Below, in pieces: positions 9,234 through 22,258 of a stretch of DNA of 64,000 bases. The position numbers were made by a program, and so were the translations under genes. Numbering within the stretch: the first letter of the stretch is position 1; each line of letters opens with the position of its first letter. The notes beneath the pieces were generated by a model that did no database searches, was not told the origin of the DNA, and saw only the letters and a list, made by a program, of their open reading frames with translations. The stretch covers positions 124,001-188,000 of the forward strand of contig NZ_LFIO01001304.1 in NCBI RefSeq assembly GCF_001187535.1. Direction: 5' to 3'. Source of the stretch: Rhizobium ecuadorense (GTDB taxonomy: Bacteria > Pseudomonadota > Alphaproteobacteria > Rhizobiales > Rhizobiaceae).

Positions 9234-10448
9234 ATGACGAAGAAAATTGACCGCCCCCCCATCCGTTGGCTCGTGCTCGCCCTGGCGGCGGTTTCGCTAT
9301 GCCTCGGCGCACTTGCGCCGATGCATGTGGCGGAAGCCCAGGAGCAGCGCTACCAGCGCCGTTCGATCCTCGATTTCTTTCTCGGCCGGCGCTATCTCGA
9401 CGACGGGCCGCAGGCGCCCGACGTCCCGCAGCCGAAGCGCCAGCAGCAGCGCAAGCGTCCACCGTCGCAGAAAGCCGTCGTCAACACCCGCACCGCGCCG
9501 CCGCTCCGCGCACCTGTGCAAGAGGAGCCGGCGGTGCAGAAACTCGGCGATGCCAAGAAGATCCTGATCGTCGGCGATTTCCTGGCCAGCGGCCTCGGCG
9601 ATGGCCTCACCGCCGCCTTCGAGACTTCGCCCGGGGTGGTCGTCGAAGCCCGCGGCAATGTCTCATCGGGCCTCGTCCGCGACGACTATTACGACTGGCC
9701 GGAACAGCTGCCGAAGATGATCGACGAGCTGAAGCCGGCAATGGTCGTCGTCATGCTCGGCGCCAACGACCGCCAGCAGATGGTGACCGATACCGCCAAG
9801 GAGAAATTCCGCACCGACGGCTGGTTTACAGAATACCGCCGCCGCGTCCTCTCCTTCGGCAAAGAGGTTACCGACCGCAAGATCCCGCTGCTCTGGGTCG
9901 GCCTTCCCGCCTTCGAATCCGATCAGATGACGGCCGATGCCGTCCAGATGAACCAGCTTTACCGCAACCAGGTCGAAAGCATCGGCGGCGAATTCGTCGA
10001 CATCTGGGATGGTTTCGTCGATGAAAACAGCAACTTCATCGTCACCGGCTCTGATGTGAACGGCCAGCAGGTGCGCCTGCGCACCTCCGATGGCATCAAC
10101 CTGACACAGGCCGGCCGGCGCAAGCTCGCCTTCTATGTGGAAAAGCCCGCCCGCCGCATTCTCGGCACCCAGGCAAGCCCGGATCTGATCCGCCTGGACG
10201 AAAGCAATCTGCCCGGGCTCGGCCTTCCCGCCAATCCGGTCGAACATACCGTGCCGATCAGCCTCTCCGATCCCAATCTCGACGGCGGCGCCGAACTTCT
10301 CGGCGCCAGGCCCCCGCCAATGGCTTTGACACGATCGCCCCGCGACCTCCTGGTCGAGCAGGGCGAAATGACGCCCGCGCCGCCCGGCCGCGTCGATGAT
10401 TACCGCCTGCCTGCGGCAAAGACGCCGGCCGAAGTCTCGGTCAAATGA
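9234..10448 (+). CDS. Periplasmic SGNH-fold protein, DUF459 type
   Basis: A 404-residue protein with an N-terminal hydrophobic segment (residues ~11-34), a basic, Pro/Gln-rich linker to ~100 and an SGNH-hydrolase-like domain to ~320, then a Pro-rich tail. Block I reads GDFLASG (residues 114-120), so Phe stands where the usual nucleophilic Ser is found. Block III, LGANDR (175-180), is intact. The last block reads DGINLT, where active enzymes usually have a His. It follows the lytic transglycosylase by 86 bases, suggesting a cell-envelope role. ATG 9234 is preferred over 9210, which would put extra charged residues before the signal sequence. Confidence 0.75.
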   Translation: MTKKIDRPPIRWLVLALAAVSLCLGALAPMHVAEAQEQRYQRRSILDFFLGRRYLDDGPQAPDVPQPKRQQQRKRPPSQKAVVNTRTAPPLRAPVQEEPAVQKLGDAKKILIVGDFLASGLGDGLTAAFETSPGVVVEARGNVSSGLVRDDYYDWPEQLPKMIDELKPAMVVVMLGANDRQQMVTDTAKEKFRTDGWFTEYRRRVLSFGKEVTDRKIPLLWVGLPAFESDQMTADAVQMNQLYRNQVESIGGEFVDIWDGFVDENSNFIVTGSDVNGQQVRLRTSDGINLTQAGRRKLAFYVEKPARRILGTQASPDLIRLDESNLPGLGLPANPVEHTVPISLSDPNLDGGAELLGARPPPMALTRSPRDLLVEQGEMTPAPPGRVDDYRLPAAKTPAEVSVK

Positions 10449-10482
10449 AAACTCCGCGCGGCAGCCTTCCTTTTCGTTCCGT

Positions 10483-11118
10483 TTACACCGCCCCCGCCTG
10501 CGGCCAGCTCAGATAATAATAATCCGCGCCGATCAGGCCGAAGAAGGCGTTGCTGTCGTTCGTCTGATCGACATAGCTGCCGTTTTCCTTGACGAAAGCG
10601 CCATCGGCGCCGCGCTCCAGATGCGCGTCGAGGAAATCGCTCCAGCCGCTGACATCGACCTGCTTGCCGGCCTTGCTTTCGGTATCAGCCTCGTCGGGAT
10701 CGTCGACGTCCCAGGCGGCAATCGATACGCCCTGCGTCGGATCGGTGATGGTCAGCGTGCCGGCTTCCAGCGCGGCCAGCATGTCATGGGCCTTGCCGCT
10801 CTCGCCTTCGGCCGCAGCCGCATCCTGCAGCTGCTGCTTCAGCATCGACATGAAGGAGGCGCTGGTCACGTCGGCGCCGTCATCCGTCGCGTCGGCCTCA
10901 TCTGAAGTATCGCTTTGGGATGAAAGCGTGTCGAGCAGCCCGGACAAAGCCTGATTGGAAAGCAGCGAGGCGGAGCTCGAATCGAGCCCGTAGCTGCTCA
11001 GGATACTGGCGGCCGACGAATTCTGCGTATCCTGCGAACTGTCGTCGTCGGAGCTGCGAAGGTTTTTCAGCGCATATTGGGCCGAAACCAGCCTTGTGCT
11101 GTCAACTGCGGAAACCAT
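10483..11118 (-). CDS. Uncharacterised acidic, Ser/Asp-rich protein
   Basis: A 211-residue protein not recognised as any family. Residues ~20-95 are rich in Ser, Asp and Ala and look disordered. Residues ~95-125 include SFMSMLKQQLQDAAAA, a likely helix. The last ~80 residues have an ordered look with DVSGWSDFLDAHL and end in YYYLSWPQ. There is no signal peptide or membrane segment. AGGA lies 8 bases before ATG 11118. The frame stays open to 11676 but that stretch overlaps the gltD end and terminator, so it is not counted. It converges with the DUF459 gene across a 34-base gap. Confidence 0.65.
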   Translation of the reverse strand: MVSAVDSTRLVSAQYALKNLRSSDDDSSQDTQNSSAASILSSYGLDSSSASLLSNQALSGLLDTLSSQSDTSDEADATDDGADVTSASFMSMLKQQLQDAAAAEGESGKAHDMLAALEAGTLTITDPTQGVSIAAWDVDDPDEADTESKAGKQVDVSGWSDFLDAHLERGADGAFVKENGSYVDQTNDSNAFFGLIGADYYYLSWPQAGAV

Positions 11119-11280
11119 GTGAAAAATCCTGGTGAAATGCCTGTGCGGCTTCGGTCGCGGCCGGCTCCTCCTGAGCTCGGCGTCCGCTGGACAATCTCGC
11201 GTCCCGGCATTGCTTGAGGCTTGCGGCGGATGCCTCCGCGTCAAGCGGTCGCACCAGCAGCGGTCGCACCAGCGCATGCC

Positions 11281-11315
11281 CCCAACAAAAAACTCCGCCG
11301 GAAAGGCGGAGTTTT
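11281..11315 (-). terminator. Rho-independent terminator of gltD
   Basis: An 11-bp stem (AAAACTCCGCC / GGCGGAGTTTT) with a 5-base loop lies 28 bases past the gltD stop. On the minus strand it is followed by a T run (TTTTTTGTTGG). Confidence 0.85.
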
Positions 11316-11342
11316 GTCTCGGGAGTTCTATGCGGGCTGCGG

Positions 11343-12797
11343 TCAGTTCGGCAGAACGCTCGACCCCATCAATGCCTCGTCGATGGCGCGCGCCGCCTGG
11401 CGGCCTTCGCGGATTGCCCAGACCACCAGCGATTGGCCGCGGCGCACATCGCCCGCCGTCCAGAACTTGTCGACCGACGTCTTGTAGTCGCGGTCGTTGG
11501 CGACGACATTGGTCGAGCCGCGCTTGTCGGTATTGAGCGTCAGCTTGCCCTCGAGTTCCTTCAGGACGCTCGTCGTGAACGGGCCGCGGAAACCGATGGC
11601 GATGAAGGCGAGATCGGCGCGGATGACGAATTCCGTGCCCGGAACAGGCCGCCGGCGCTCGTCGACCTCGCAGCACTTGACCCCGGTCAGCACGCCGTCT
11701 TCACCGACGAATTCGAGCGTCGCCACCTGGAACTCGCGCACGGCGCCTTCCGCCTGCGAGGAGGAAGTGCGCATCTTCGTCGCCCAGAAGGGCCAGACGG
11801 CAAGCTTGTCTTCCTTCTCCGGCGGCTGCGGCCGGATGTCGAGCTGGGTGACCTTGACGGCTCCCTGGCGGAACGCCGTGCCGACGCAGTCCGAAGCCGT
11901 GTCGCCGCCGCCGACGACGACGATATGTTTGGCCCCGGCAAGGATCGGGTCCGACGGCCAGCCGACGCTGTCGATATTCTCGCGCCCGACGCGGCGGTTC
12001 TGCTGCACCAGATAGGGCATGGCGTCATGCACGCCGGCAAGGTCCGTGCCGGGAATGCCCGCCTCACGCGGCGTCTCGGAGCCGCCGCAATAGAGGACGG
12101 CATCATGATCGGCGAGCAGTTGCTCGACCTTGACATCGACGCCGACATTGACGCCGCAATGGAAGGTGACGCCCTCGCCCTTCATCTGCTCGACGCGGCG
12201 GTCGATGAAGTTCTTCTCCATCTTGAAGTCGGGAATGCCGTAGCGCAGCAGGCCGCCCGGCTTGGTCTCGCGCTCATAGACATGCACCTCGTGGCCGGCG
12301 CGGCCGAGCTGCTGAGCGGCCGCCATGCCGGCGGGACCCGAACCGATGACGGCGACCTTCTTGCCGGTATGGACGGTGGCCGGCTGCGGCCGGATGAAGC
12401 CGAGTTCATACGCCTTGTCGGCAATCGCCTGCTCGACCGTCTTGATGGCGACCGGCGCATCTTCGAGATTCAACGTACAGGCTTCCTCGCAAGGCGCGGG
12501 GCAGACGCGGCCGGTGAACTCCGGGAAGTTGTTGGTCGAATGCAGGTTCTGGATCGCTGCTTCCCAATTGTTGTTGTAGACGAGGTCGTTCCAGTCGGGG
12601 ATCTGGTTGTGCACAGGGCAGCCCGTGGGGCCATGACAATAGGGAATGCCACAGTCCATGCAGCGCGCGGCCTGTTTCTGCACTTCCGGGTCCGACATCG
12701 GGATCGTGAACTCACGGAAATGACGGATACGATCCGACGCCGGCTGGTACTTCGCCACCTGCCGGTCGATTTCCAGAAACCCTGTTACCTTACCCAT
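11343..12797 (-). CDS. gltD: Glutamate synthase (NADPH), small subunit
   Basis: A 484-residue beta subunit that passes electrons from NADPH through FAD to the large subunit, in the GS-GOGAT route of ammonium assimilation. The N-terminal cysteine cluster (CMDCGIPYC, then CPVHN and later CPAPCEEAC) holds the [4Fe-4S] centres. GSGPAGM near residue 150 binds FAD and GGGDTASD near residue 290 binds NADPH. AAGGGA precedes ATG 12797 and the length matches the family, so longer in-frame extensions are dismissed. It is downstream of gltB in the same direction across 227 bases without a clear promoter or terminator, and is probably co-transcribed. Confidence 0.95.
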   Translation of the reverse strand: MGKVTGFLEIDRQVAKYQPASDRIRHFREFTIPMSDPEVQKQAARCMDCGIPYCHGPTGCPVHNQIPDWNDLVYNNNWEAAIQNLHSTNNFPEFTGRVCPAPCEEACTLNLEDAPVAIKTVEQAIADKAYELGFIRPQPATVHTGKKVAVIGSGPAGMAAAQQLGRAGHEVHVYERETKPGGLLRYGIPDFKMEKNFIDRRVEQMKGEGVTFHCGVNVGVDVKVEQLLADHDAVLYCGGSETPREAGIPGTDLAGVHDAMPYLVQQNRRVGRENIDSVGWPSDPILAGAKHIVVVGGGDTASDCVGTAFRQGAVKVTQLDIRPQPPEKEDKLAVWPFWATKMRTSSSQAEGAVREFQVATLEFVGEDGVLTGVKCCEVDERRRPVPGTEFVIRADLAFIAIGFRGPFTTSVLKELEGKLTLNTDKRGSTNVVANDRDYKTSVDKFWTAGDVRRGQSLVVWAIREGRQAARAIDEALMGSSVLPN

Positions 12798-13024
12798 ATC
12801 TTCGTCCCTTACCCTCATGACCGCCTCACCGCAGCCAATCTGTCTATCGTCAGTCCCGGTACCCGGGGCAAGTTGCTTCTCTTGACCGTCATTGGAGCAT
12901 GTCCTCTGAAACATCCGCGCGATCTGGACGGCTTTCCGCCGCCGGCATGATCGTCACGGGGTCATCGGGATGTCTCCGTCATCCGCCGCATCGGGTCAGC
13001 GGATGACGATTGTCCCATTGCACA

Positions 13025-17746
<4,722 letters not shown>

Positions 17747-18012
17747 CATCTTTCCTCCTGTCGAAGCCCGCGGGGCCGCGGGCGGCTTTTCGTCCTGGGC
17801 CGCAACCAAAATAGGTTCGGCGCATGACAGCGCTGTTGCATGGTGAAGATCGGCCGCAGACATCTGCTTATGAGGAAAGCAAACCGTCGCGTTCCGCGCC
17901 TGCCATTCGCCCTCCGCGCACCGCCCTTAAGGCTTGACGCTCGGAAGAACTATAGCGTGAAAGCCCGTCCGTTCCAGGGTTTTCGGCGCTTCTTCGGCCA
18001 CTCGGGCCAAAA

Positions 18013-18033
18013 TAGGACAGCAACACTGTCCTA
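18013..18033. promoter_or_regulatory. Candidate operator palindrome between gltB and the aldolase gene
   Basis: TAGGACAG and CTGTCCTA form a perfect 8-bp inverted repeat with a 5-base spacer, a typical dimeric-repressor geometry. It is near the middle of the 17747-18284 gap between divergent genes. The gap also has an A/T-rich stretch at about 18120-18195 that could hold the promoter of the rightward gene. I do not recognise the cognate regulator. Confidence 0.5.
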
Positions 18034-18284
18034 ATTCATCTGTTCTATGCCAGAAAGCATTCGGGTCCGCAAGAGCGCATCCCGAAAAAACATCAATTTG
18101 CGACGGAAGATTACCGAATCGGTCGCCGATGCGAAATAAAATTACGAAATATTCTGCTATTTTGTTTGTTGATTGCGTAGTTCAATTTTTGTGATGTGTC
18201 ATGGGCAGCAGCCTTGATCCTGTGAAGCTTTGGCGTAATCTCCGCCTCGGCCCTGCCAAACTCTCCCTTCCAACGGTTCCCCAC

Positions 18285-19337
18285 ATGTTCTTTGCTTCCG
18301 ATAACTGGGCCGGCGCCCATAGATCCATTGCCGAACGTCTGCTGGCGGAATCGGCCGGTTTTGCCGCCGCCTATGGTGCCGGCGATCTCGACAAGAAGGT
18401 CGAGGCTCGCTTTTGCGAAATCTTCGAGTGTGAGGTTTCGGTTTTCTTCGTCGCCACCGGCACGGCCGCCAACTCCCTGTCGCTGGCAAGCGTCCAGCGC
18501 CCCGGCGGCATCACCTTCTGCCATTCAGAGGCGCATGTGATCGAGGATGAATGCGGCGCTCCGGAGTTTTTCTCCGGCTCCGCCCGCCTCGTCGCCGTCG
18601 ACGGCGAAGCCGGCAAGATCGATCCGGCCAAGCTTTCCGCAAAAATTGCAGGTTTTCCGGAAGACGCCCTCCGCCACGGACGCGCCAGCGCAGTGACCAT
18701 CACCCAGGCAACCGAGATCGGCACGGTCTATTCCCTGCCCGAGATCGGCGAGATCGCCACCATCGCAAGAAAGCGCAACCTGCCGCTTCACATGGACGGC
18801 GCCCGCTTCGCCAATGCGCTGATTGCACTCGGCGCCACCCCGGCCGAAATGACCTGGAAACGCGGCGTCGATATGCTGTCCTTCGGCGGCACCAAGAACG
18901 GCTGCTGGTGTGCGGAAGCGATCGTCTTCTTCGATCCGGATCGGGCGCGCGAAATGCCCTTCATCCGCAAGCGCGCCGCCCAGCTTTTCTCCAAGTCGCG
19001 TTTCATTGCCGCCCAGTTCGATGCCTATTTCGAAAACGGCCTCTGGCTCGATCTTGCCCGCCATTCGAACGGCATGGCCGGCCGCCTGCGCGCCGGTATC
19101 GGCGCCAGCAGCGCCGCCCGCCTCGCCTGGCCGACCGCTTCCAACGAAGTCTTTGCCGTGGTTGGCAAACATGCGGCAAAAAACGCCGAGGAAAAGGGCG
19201 CAAAATTCTACGAATGGCCGGTGCCGGCGACAACGCCTGAACTGGTTTCCGAGAATGAAACCCTGATCCGCCTCGTCACCAGCTTCGCGACGACGGAAGC
19301 GGATGTGGATGGTTTCCTGAAGTGCCTGGCCGCCTGA
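18285..19337 (+). CDS. Low-specificity L-threonine aldolase family, PLP-dependent
   Basis: A 350-residue fold-type I PLP enzyme of the beta-eliminating lyase/threonine aldolase group. Such enzymes cleave threonine or allo-threonine to glycine and acetaldehyde. Lys204 in SFGGTKNG is the likely PLP lysine, HMDGARFANAL (near 170) supplies the PLP-ring Asp, and the N-terminal FFASDNWAGAHRSI block is typical. The frame opens at 18201, but ATG 18285 gives the family's usual beginning. Its glycine product links by theme, though not by operon, to the glycine-forming demethylation genes. Stereospecificity cannot be seen. Confidence 0.85.
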   Translation: MFFASDNWAGAHRSIAERLLAESAGFAAAYGAGDLDKKVEARFCEIFECEVSVFFVATGTAANSLSLASVQRPGGITFCHSEAHVIEDECGAPEFFSGSARLVAVDGEAGKIDPAKLSAKIAGFPEDALRHGRASAVTITQATEIGTVYSLPEIGEIATIARKRNLPLHMDGARFANALIALGATPAEMTWKRGVDMLSFGGTKNGCWCAEAIVFFDPDRAREMPFIRKRAAQLFSKSRFIAAQFDAYFENGLWLDLARHSNGMAGRLRAGIGASSAARLAWPTASNEVFAVVGKHAAKNAEEKGAKFYEWPVPATTPELVSENETLIRLVTSFATTEADVDGFLKCLAA

Positions 19338-19350
19338 CCGCGGCAATCAC

Positions 19351-20205
19351 TCACGCCGACTTCAGCCGCCTCACCTTCTGCAGGATATCGTCCGACAGTG
19401 CGGCGACCAGCGCCTGGTCCGCCCCCTTGCGTGGCACCAGCACGAATTCCACATCCTCCAGCAGCGGAAGGTTTCCCGCGGCGACCTCCTTCAGCCCTGA
19501 GGGCGCCATACTGCGCGGCTGCACCAGCACGCCCATGCCGGCCCGTGCGGCCGCCGTCAATCCGCTGAGGCTGCCGCAGGTGCAGACAATCCGCCACGCC
19601 ACGCCGTTTCGCGCCAGCGCCTCCAGCGCGATCACCCGTGTGACGCTCGGCGGCGGAAAGGCGATCAGCGGCAAAGGGCCGGCGGCCAGCACACGCTCCG
19701 GATCGCGCGCCAGCCAGACGAGCGGTTCGCGATAGACCAGCTTTCCGCGGGCATCGCCGAGCCGGCGCTTGGCGAGCACCAGATCGATTTCGCCATTGTC
19801 CTGCATCTCGTAGAGGACGCCCGAGAGTGCCACCGTCAGTTCGAGGTCGACAGAGGGATGAGACCGAACGAAATCCTCCAGCACCGCCGGCAACTGGCTG
19901 GTGACGAAATCTTCCGATACGCCGAGACGCAGGCTGCCGCGCAGGCTGTTGCTGCGAAACAGCGACTGCACCTGTCCCTCGATCGAAAGCATGCTGCGCG
20001 CATGCGACAGCAGCGCCTCGCCATCGCCGGTCAGTATGACCTTATGCGTGTCCCGCGCCAGGAGTTTGCGCCCTAGGGCCGCCTCCAGCCGCTGGATATG
20101 CTGGCTGACAGTCGACTGACCAAGGCCGAGCCTTTCTGCGGCGAGCGTAAAACTGCCCATCTGCTCGACGGCGACAAAACTGCGCAGTTGCGAAAGGTCC
20201 AGCAT
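19351..20205 (-). CDS. LysR-type transcriptional regulator
   Basis: A 284-residue LysR protein. The helix-turn-helix is at residues ~15-45 (GSFTLAAERLGLGQSTVSQH), followed by the linker helix and a two-lobe effector domain with RLGVSEDF and GLTAAARAGMGVLV. It diverges from the bile-acid-symporter-family carrier, leaving 90 bases between starts, so that carrier is the probable target. It converges with the aldolase gene with only 13 bases between stops. Confidence 0.9.
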   Translation of the reverse strand: MLDLSQLRSFVAVEQMGSFTLAAERLGLGQSTVSQHIQRLEAALGRKLLARDTHKVILTGDGEALLSHARSMLSIEGQVQSLFRSNSLRGSLRLGVSEDFVTSQLPAVLEDFVRSHPSVDLELTVALSGVLYEMQDNGEIDLVLAKRRLGDARGKLVYREPLVWLARDPERVLAAGPLPLIAFPPPSVTRVIALEALARNGVAWRIVCTCGSLSGLTAAARAGMGVLVQPRSMAPSGLKEVAAGNLPLLEDVEFVLVPRKGADQALVAALSDDILQKVRRLKSA

Positions 20206-20216
20206 GATCCAGTTCC

Positions 20217-20230
20217 TTGATAACTGTTAT
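20217..20230. promoter_or_regulatory. Candidate LysR operator
   Basis: The 11-base palindrome ATAACTGTTAT (20220-20230) overlaps a T-N11-A pattern (T20217, A20229). It lies in the short gap between the LysR gene and its divergent transporter gene. Function is inferred from position. Confidence 0.45.
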
Positions 20231-20295
20231 TCCTTGCATCGTGGATCACAATGGTCGACAAAACAATGACTACCTATCAAAGTCGCGAGACCGCC

Positions 20296-21300
20296 ATGCG
20301 CCGCTTTCTGCCCGATACTTTCACGATCCTGCTGGTCTGCACCGTCATTCTCGCCTCGCTGCTGCCGGCGAGCGGCACATTCGCAGCTTATTTCGGCATC
20401 GCCACCGATCTTGCCATCGCGCTGCTGTTCTTCCTGCATGGCGCCCGCCTTTCGCGCGACGTCGTTATCGCGGGCCTGCTGCACTGGCGCCTGCATCTCG
20501 CCATCCTGCTGACGACCTTCGGCATCTTCCCGCTGCTCGGCCTGGCGCTCGGATGGATCCCCGACACGATCCTGCCGCAGCCGCTGTATCTCGGCATTCT
20601 CTTCCTCTGCGTGCTGCCGTCGACGGTGCAGTCGTCAATCGCCTTCACCTCGATGGCCGGCGGCAACGTGCCTGCCGCCATCTGCTCGGCCTCGGCCTCC
20701 AATATCTTCGGGATGTTCCTGACGCCGCTGCTGGTCGGCCTGCTGTTTTCTGTCGGCGGCCATGGCGGCTTCTCCTTCGACGCGCTTCGGCAGATCCTGC
20801 TGCAACTGCTTGCCCCCTTCATCGTCGGCCAGATCCTGCAGCCCTGGATCGGCGACTGGATCCGCGCCAAGAAGAAGATCCTGATGCCTGTCGATCGCGG
20901 CTCGATTCTGATGGTGGTCTACCTCGCCTTCTCGACGGCCGTCGTCGAGGGCCTGTGGCACACCTTCTCGATCGCCGATATCGCCGTCGTCATCGTCGCC
21001 GATATGGTTCTTCTGGGGCTAGTGCTGGTGCTGACGATGTTCGGCAGCCGCTGGCTCGGCTTCGGCAAGGCCGACGAGATCACCATCACTTTCTGCGGCT
21101 CGAAGAAGAGCCTCGCAAGCGGCGTGCCGATGGCAAACGTCATTTTCTCAGGCCAGTCGATCGGCGCAATCGTGCTGCCACTGATGCTGTTCCACCAGAT
21201 CCAGCTGATGGTCTGCGCCGTCATCGCCCAGAAATACGCCGCCGCCGCGGCCCGCCGCGCAACCGAAAAGGAAATAGACGAAGCCGCCAGCCCGGCCTGA
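20296..21300 (+). CDS. Bile acid:sodium symporter family carrier (SBF-like)
   Basis: A 334-residue inner-membrane protein with about 9-10 hydrophobic segments, the first at residues ~8-25 (FTILLVCTVILASLLP). The PSTVQSSIAFTSMAGGN block near residue 115 and the later GSKKSLASGVPMA and SGQSIGAIVLPLM blocks are typical of the SBF-like group that includes E. coli YfeH. Substrates in this branch are poorly known, with organic anions likely. ATG 20296 places the first helix at the expected distance; ATGs at 20251 and 20266 are also in frame. It is probably controlled by the divergent LysR protein. Confidence 0.82.
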   Translation: MRRFLPDTFTILLVCTVILASLLPASGTFAAYFGIATDLAIALLFFLHGARLSRDVVIAGLLHWRLHLAILLTTFGIFPLLGLALGWIPDTILPQPLYLGILFLCVLPSTVQSSIAFTSMAGGNVPAAICSASASNIFGMFLTPLLVGLLFSVGGHGGFSFDALRQILLQLLAPFIVGQILQPWIGDWIRAKKKILMPVDRGSILMVVYLAFSTAVVEGLWHTFSIADIAVVIVADMVLLGLVLVLTMFGSRWLGFGKADEITITFCGSKKSLASGVPMANVIFSGQSIGAIVLPLMLFHQIQLMVCAVIAQKYAAAAARRATEKEIDEAASPA

Positions 21301-21315
21301 ACCTATTGCCGCAAT

Positions 21316-21350
21316 AAAAAACGGCGCCCCGATCGGAGCGCCGTTTTTTT
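21316..21350. terminator. Bidirectional rho-independent terminator
   Basis: A-run, GC-rich stem (CGGCGC / GCGCCG plus CCGATCGG core) and T-run form a near-perfect palindrome. It sits between the convergent transporter and hsp20 genes, 15 bases from each stop. Confidence 0.9.
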
Positions 21351-21364
21351 CTTAAGGGATGTGA

Positions 21365-21835
21365 TTAGCCGTTGATGACCTGCGCCTCGATGGCCTTCGG
21401 AGCCTCGACCGGCTCTGCGGCAATCGCAATCTTGCGGGGCTTCATGGCCTCCGGAATGTTGCGCAGAAGGTCGATGTGCAGCAGGCCGTTCTTCAGCGAA
21501 GCGGCGGTCACCTCGACATGGTCGGCAAGCTGGAAGCGGCGCTCGAAGGCGCGCTTGGCAATGCCACGGTAGAGGAATTCGCCGCTTTCGGCAGGTTCAT
21601 CGGCCTTTTCGCCCTTGACGGACAGGACATGTGCATGGGCTTCGATCGAAAGTTCGGTCTCGTCGAAACCGGCGACCGCCATGGTGATCCGATAGGTGTT
21701 TTCACCGGTGCGCTCGATATTATAGGGCGGATAGGTCTGGGCCTGCTCCGGCTGGGCGAGGCTGTCGAGCATGGTGAAGAGCCGGTCGAAACCGACGGTC
21801 GAGCGATAAAGGGGAGAGAAGTCTACGTGACGCAT
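21365..21835 (-). CDS. Small heat-shock protein, Hsp20/IbpA class
   Basis: A 156-residue alpha-crystallin-domain chaperone that holds unfolding proteins in the cytoplasm. The start RHVDFSPLYRSTVGFDRLF is the class A (IbpA-like) rhizobial beginning. The crystallin domain spans ~35-130 with FERRFQLADHVEV and LKNGLLHIDL. A C-terminal I-x-I-type anchor is suggested by KIAIAAEP. AGGAGG lies 5 bases before the ATG and is sequestered in a predicted ROSE hairpin, so translation should rise with temperature. Confidence 0.92.
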   Translation of the reverse strand: MRHVDFSPLYRSTVGFDRLFTMLDSLAQPEQAQTYPPYNIERTGENTYRITMAVAGFDETELSIEAHAHVLSVKGEKADEPAESGEFLYRGIAKRAFERRFQLADHVEVTAASLKNGLLHIDLLRNIPEAMKPRKIAIAAEPVEAPKAIEAQVING

Positions 21836-21895
21836 GATGTCCTCCTGTGGAAGCGACGTGTTGCGATAAAATGCCCCTGAAACCCCATCTTTGGC
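21836..21895 (-). promoter_or_regulatory. ROSE-type RNA thermometer in the hsp20 leader
   Basis: On the minus strand the leader reads GTCGCTTCC, then ACA, then GGAGGAC just before the start. The two arms pair with the inner GC unpaired, masking the Shine-Dalgarno. The UCGCU pentamer matches the UYGCU element of ROSE thermometers, which control rhizobial small heat-shock genes. The upstream hairpins of a full ROSE were not worked out. The remaining gap to 22258 holds an 8-bp inverted repeat (GGCTGAAG 22084-22091 / CTTCAGCC 22108-22115) and nothing else I can assign. Confidence 0.72.
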
Positions 21896-22258
21896 GGCCT
21901 CGGGACGGTTGCGCGGGCCCTCTTCGGCACCCGCAGGAAGGAGATGGTGATGGGATTTGGCGAGTTCAAGACCCTCCCGAAATCGCCCGACCGGCGCCGT
22001 GAACCCCGCATGAACGGCCGGTTCGGAGCGCGTTCACACGCATCCGCCTAGAAATCGCAGCGTCGGGTGAATCTGGTCCCGATGGCTGAAGTGCATCGTC
22101 CCTTCTTCTTCAGCCTCAAACTCGGCCGGCTGTGAGCACCCTCATGCTCCTGCCGGCCCTTTTCGCGCTTTCCCGCCCTACGGGGTCGCCGCTTTCCAAG
22201 CCGGATGCCATGCGCTATCCCTGATGCGAAGCAGTCAGCAGCGGCGCATTGCAAAGTC

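Noticed and set aside
12977..13008. Inverted repeat CGTCATCCGC / GCGGATGACG after gltB as a terminator
   Set aside because: No T-run on either strand, a 12-base loop, and gltD follows on the same strand.
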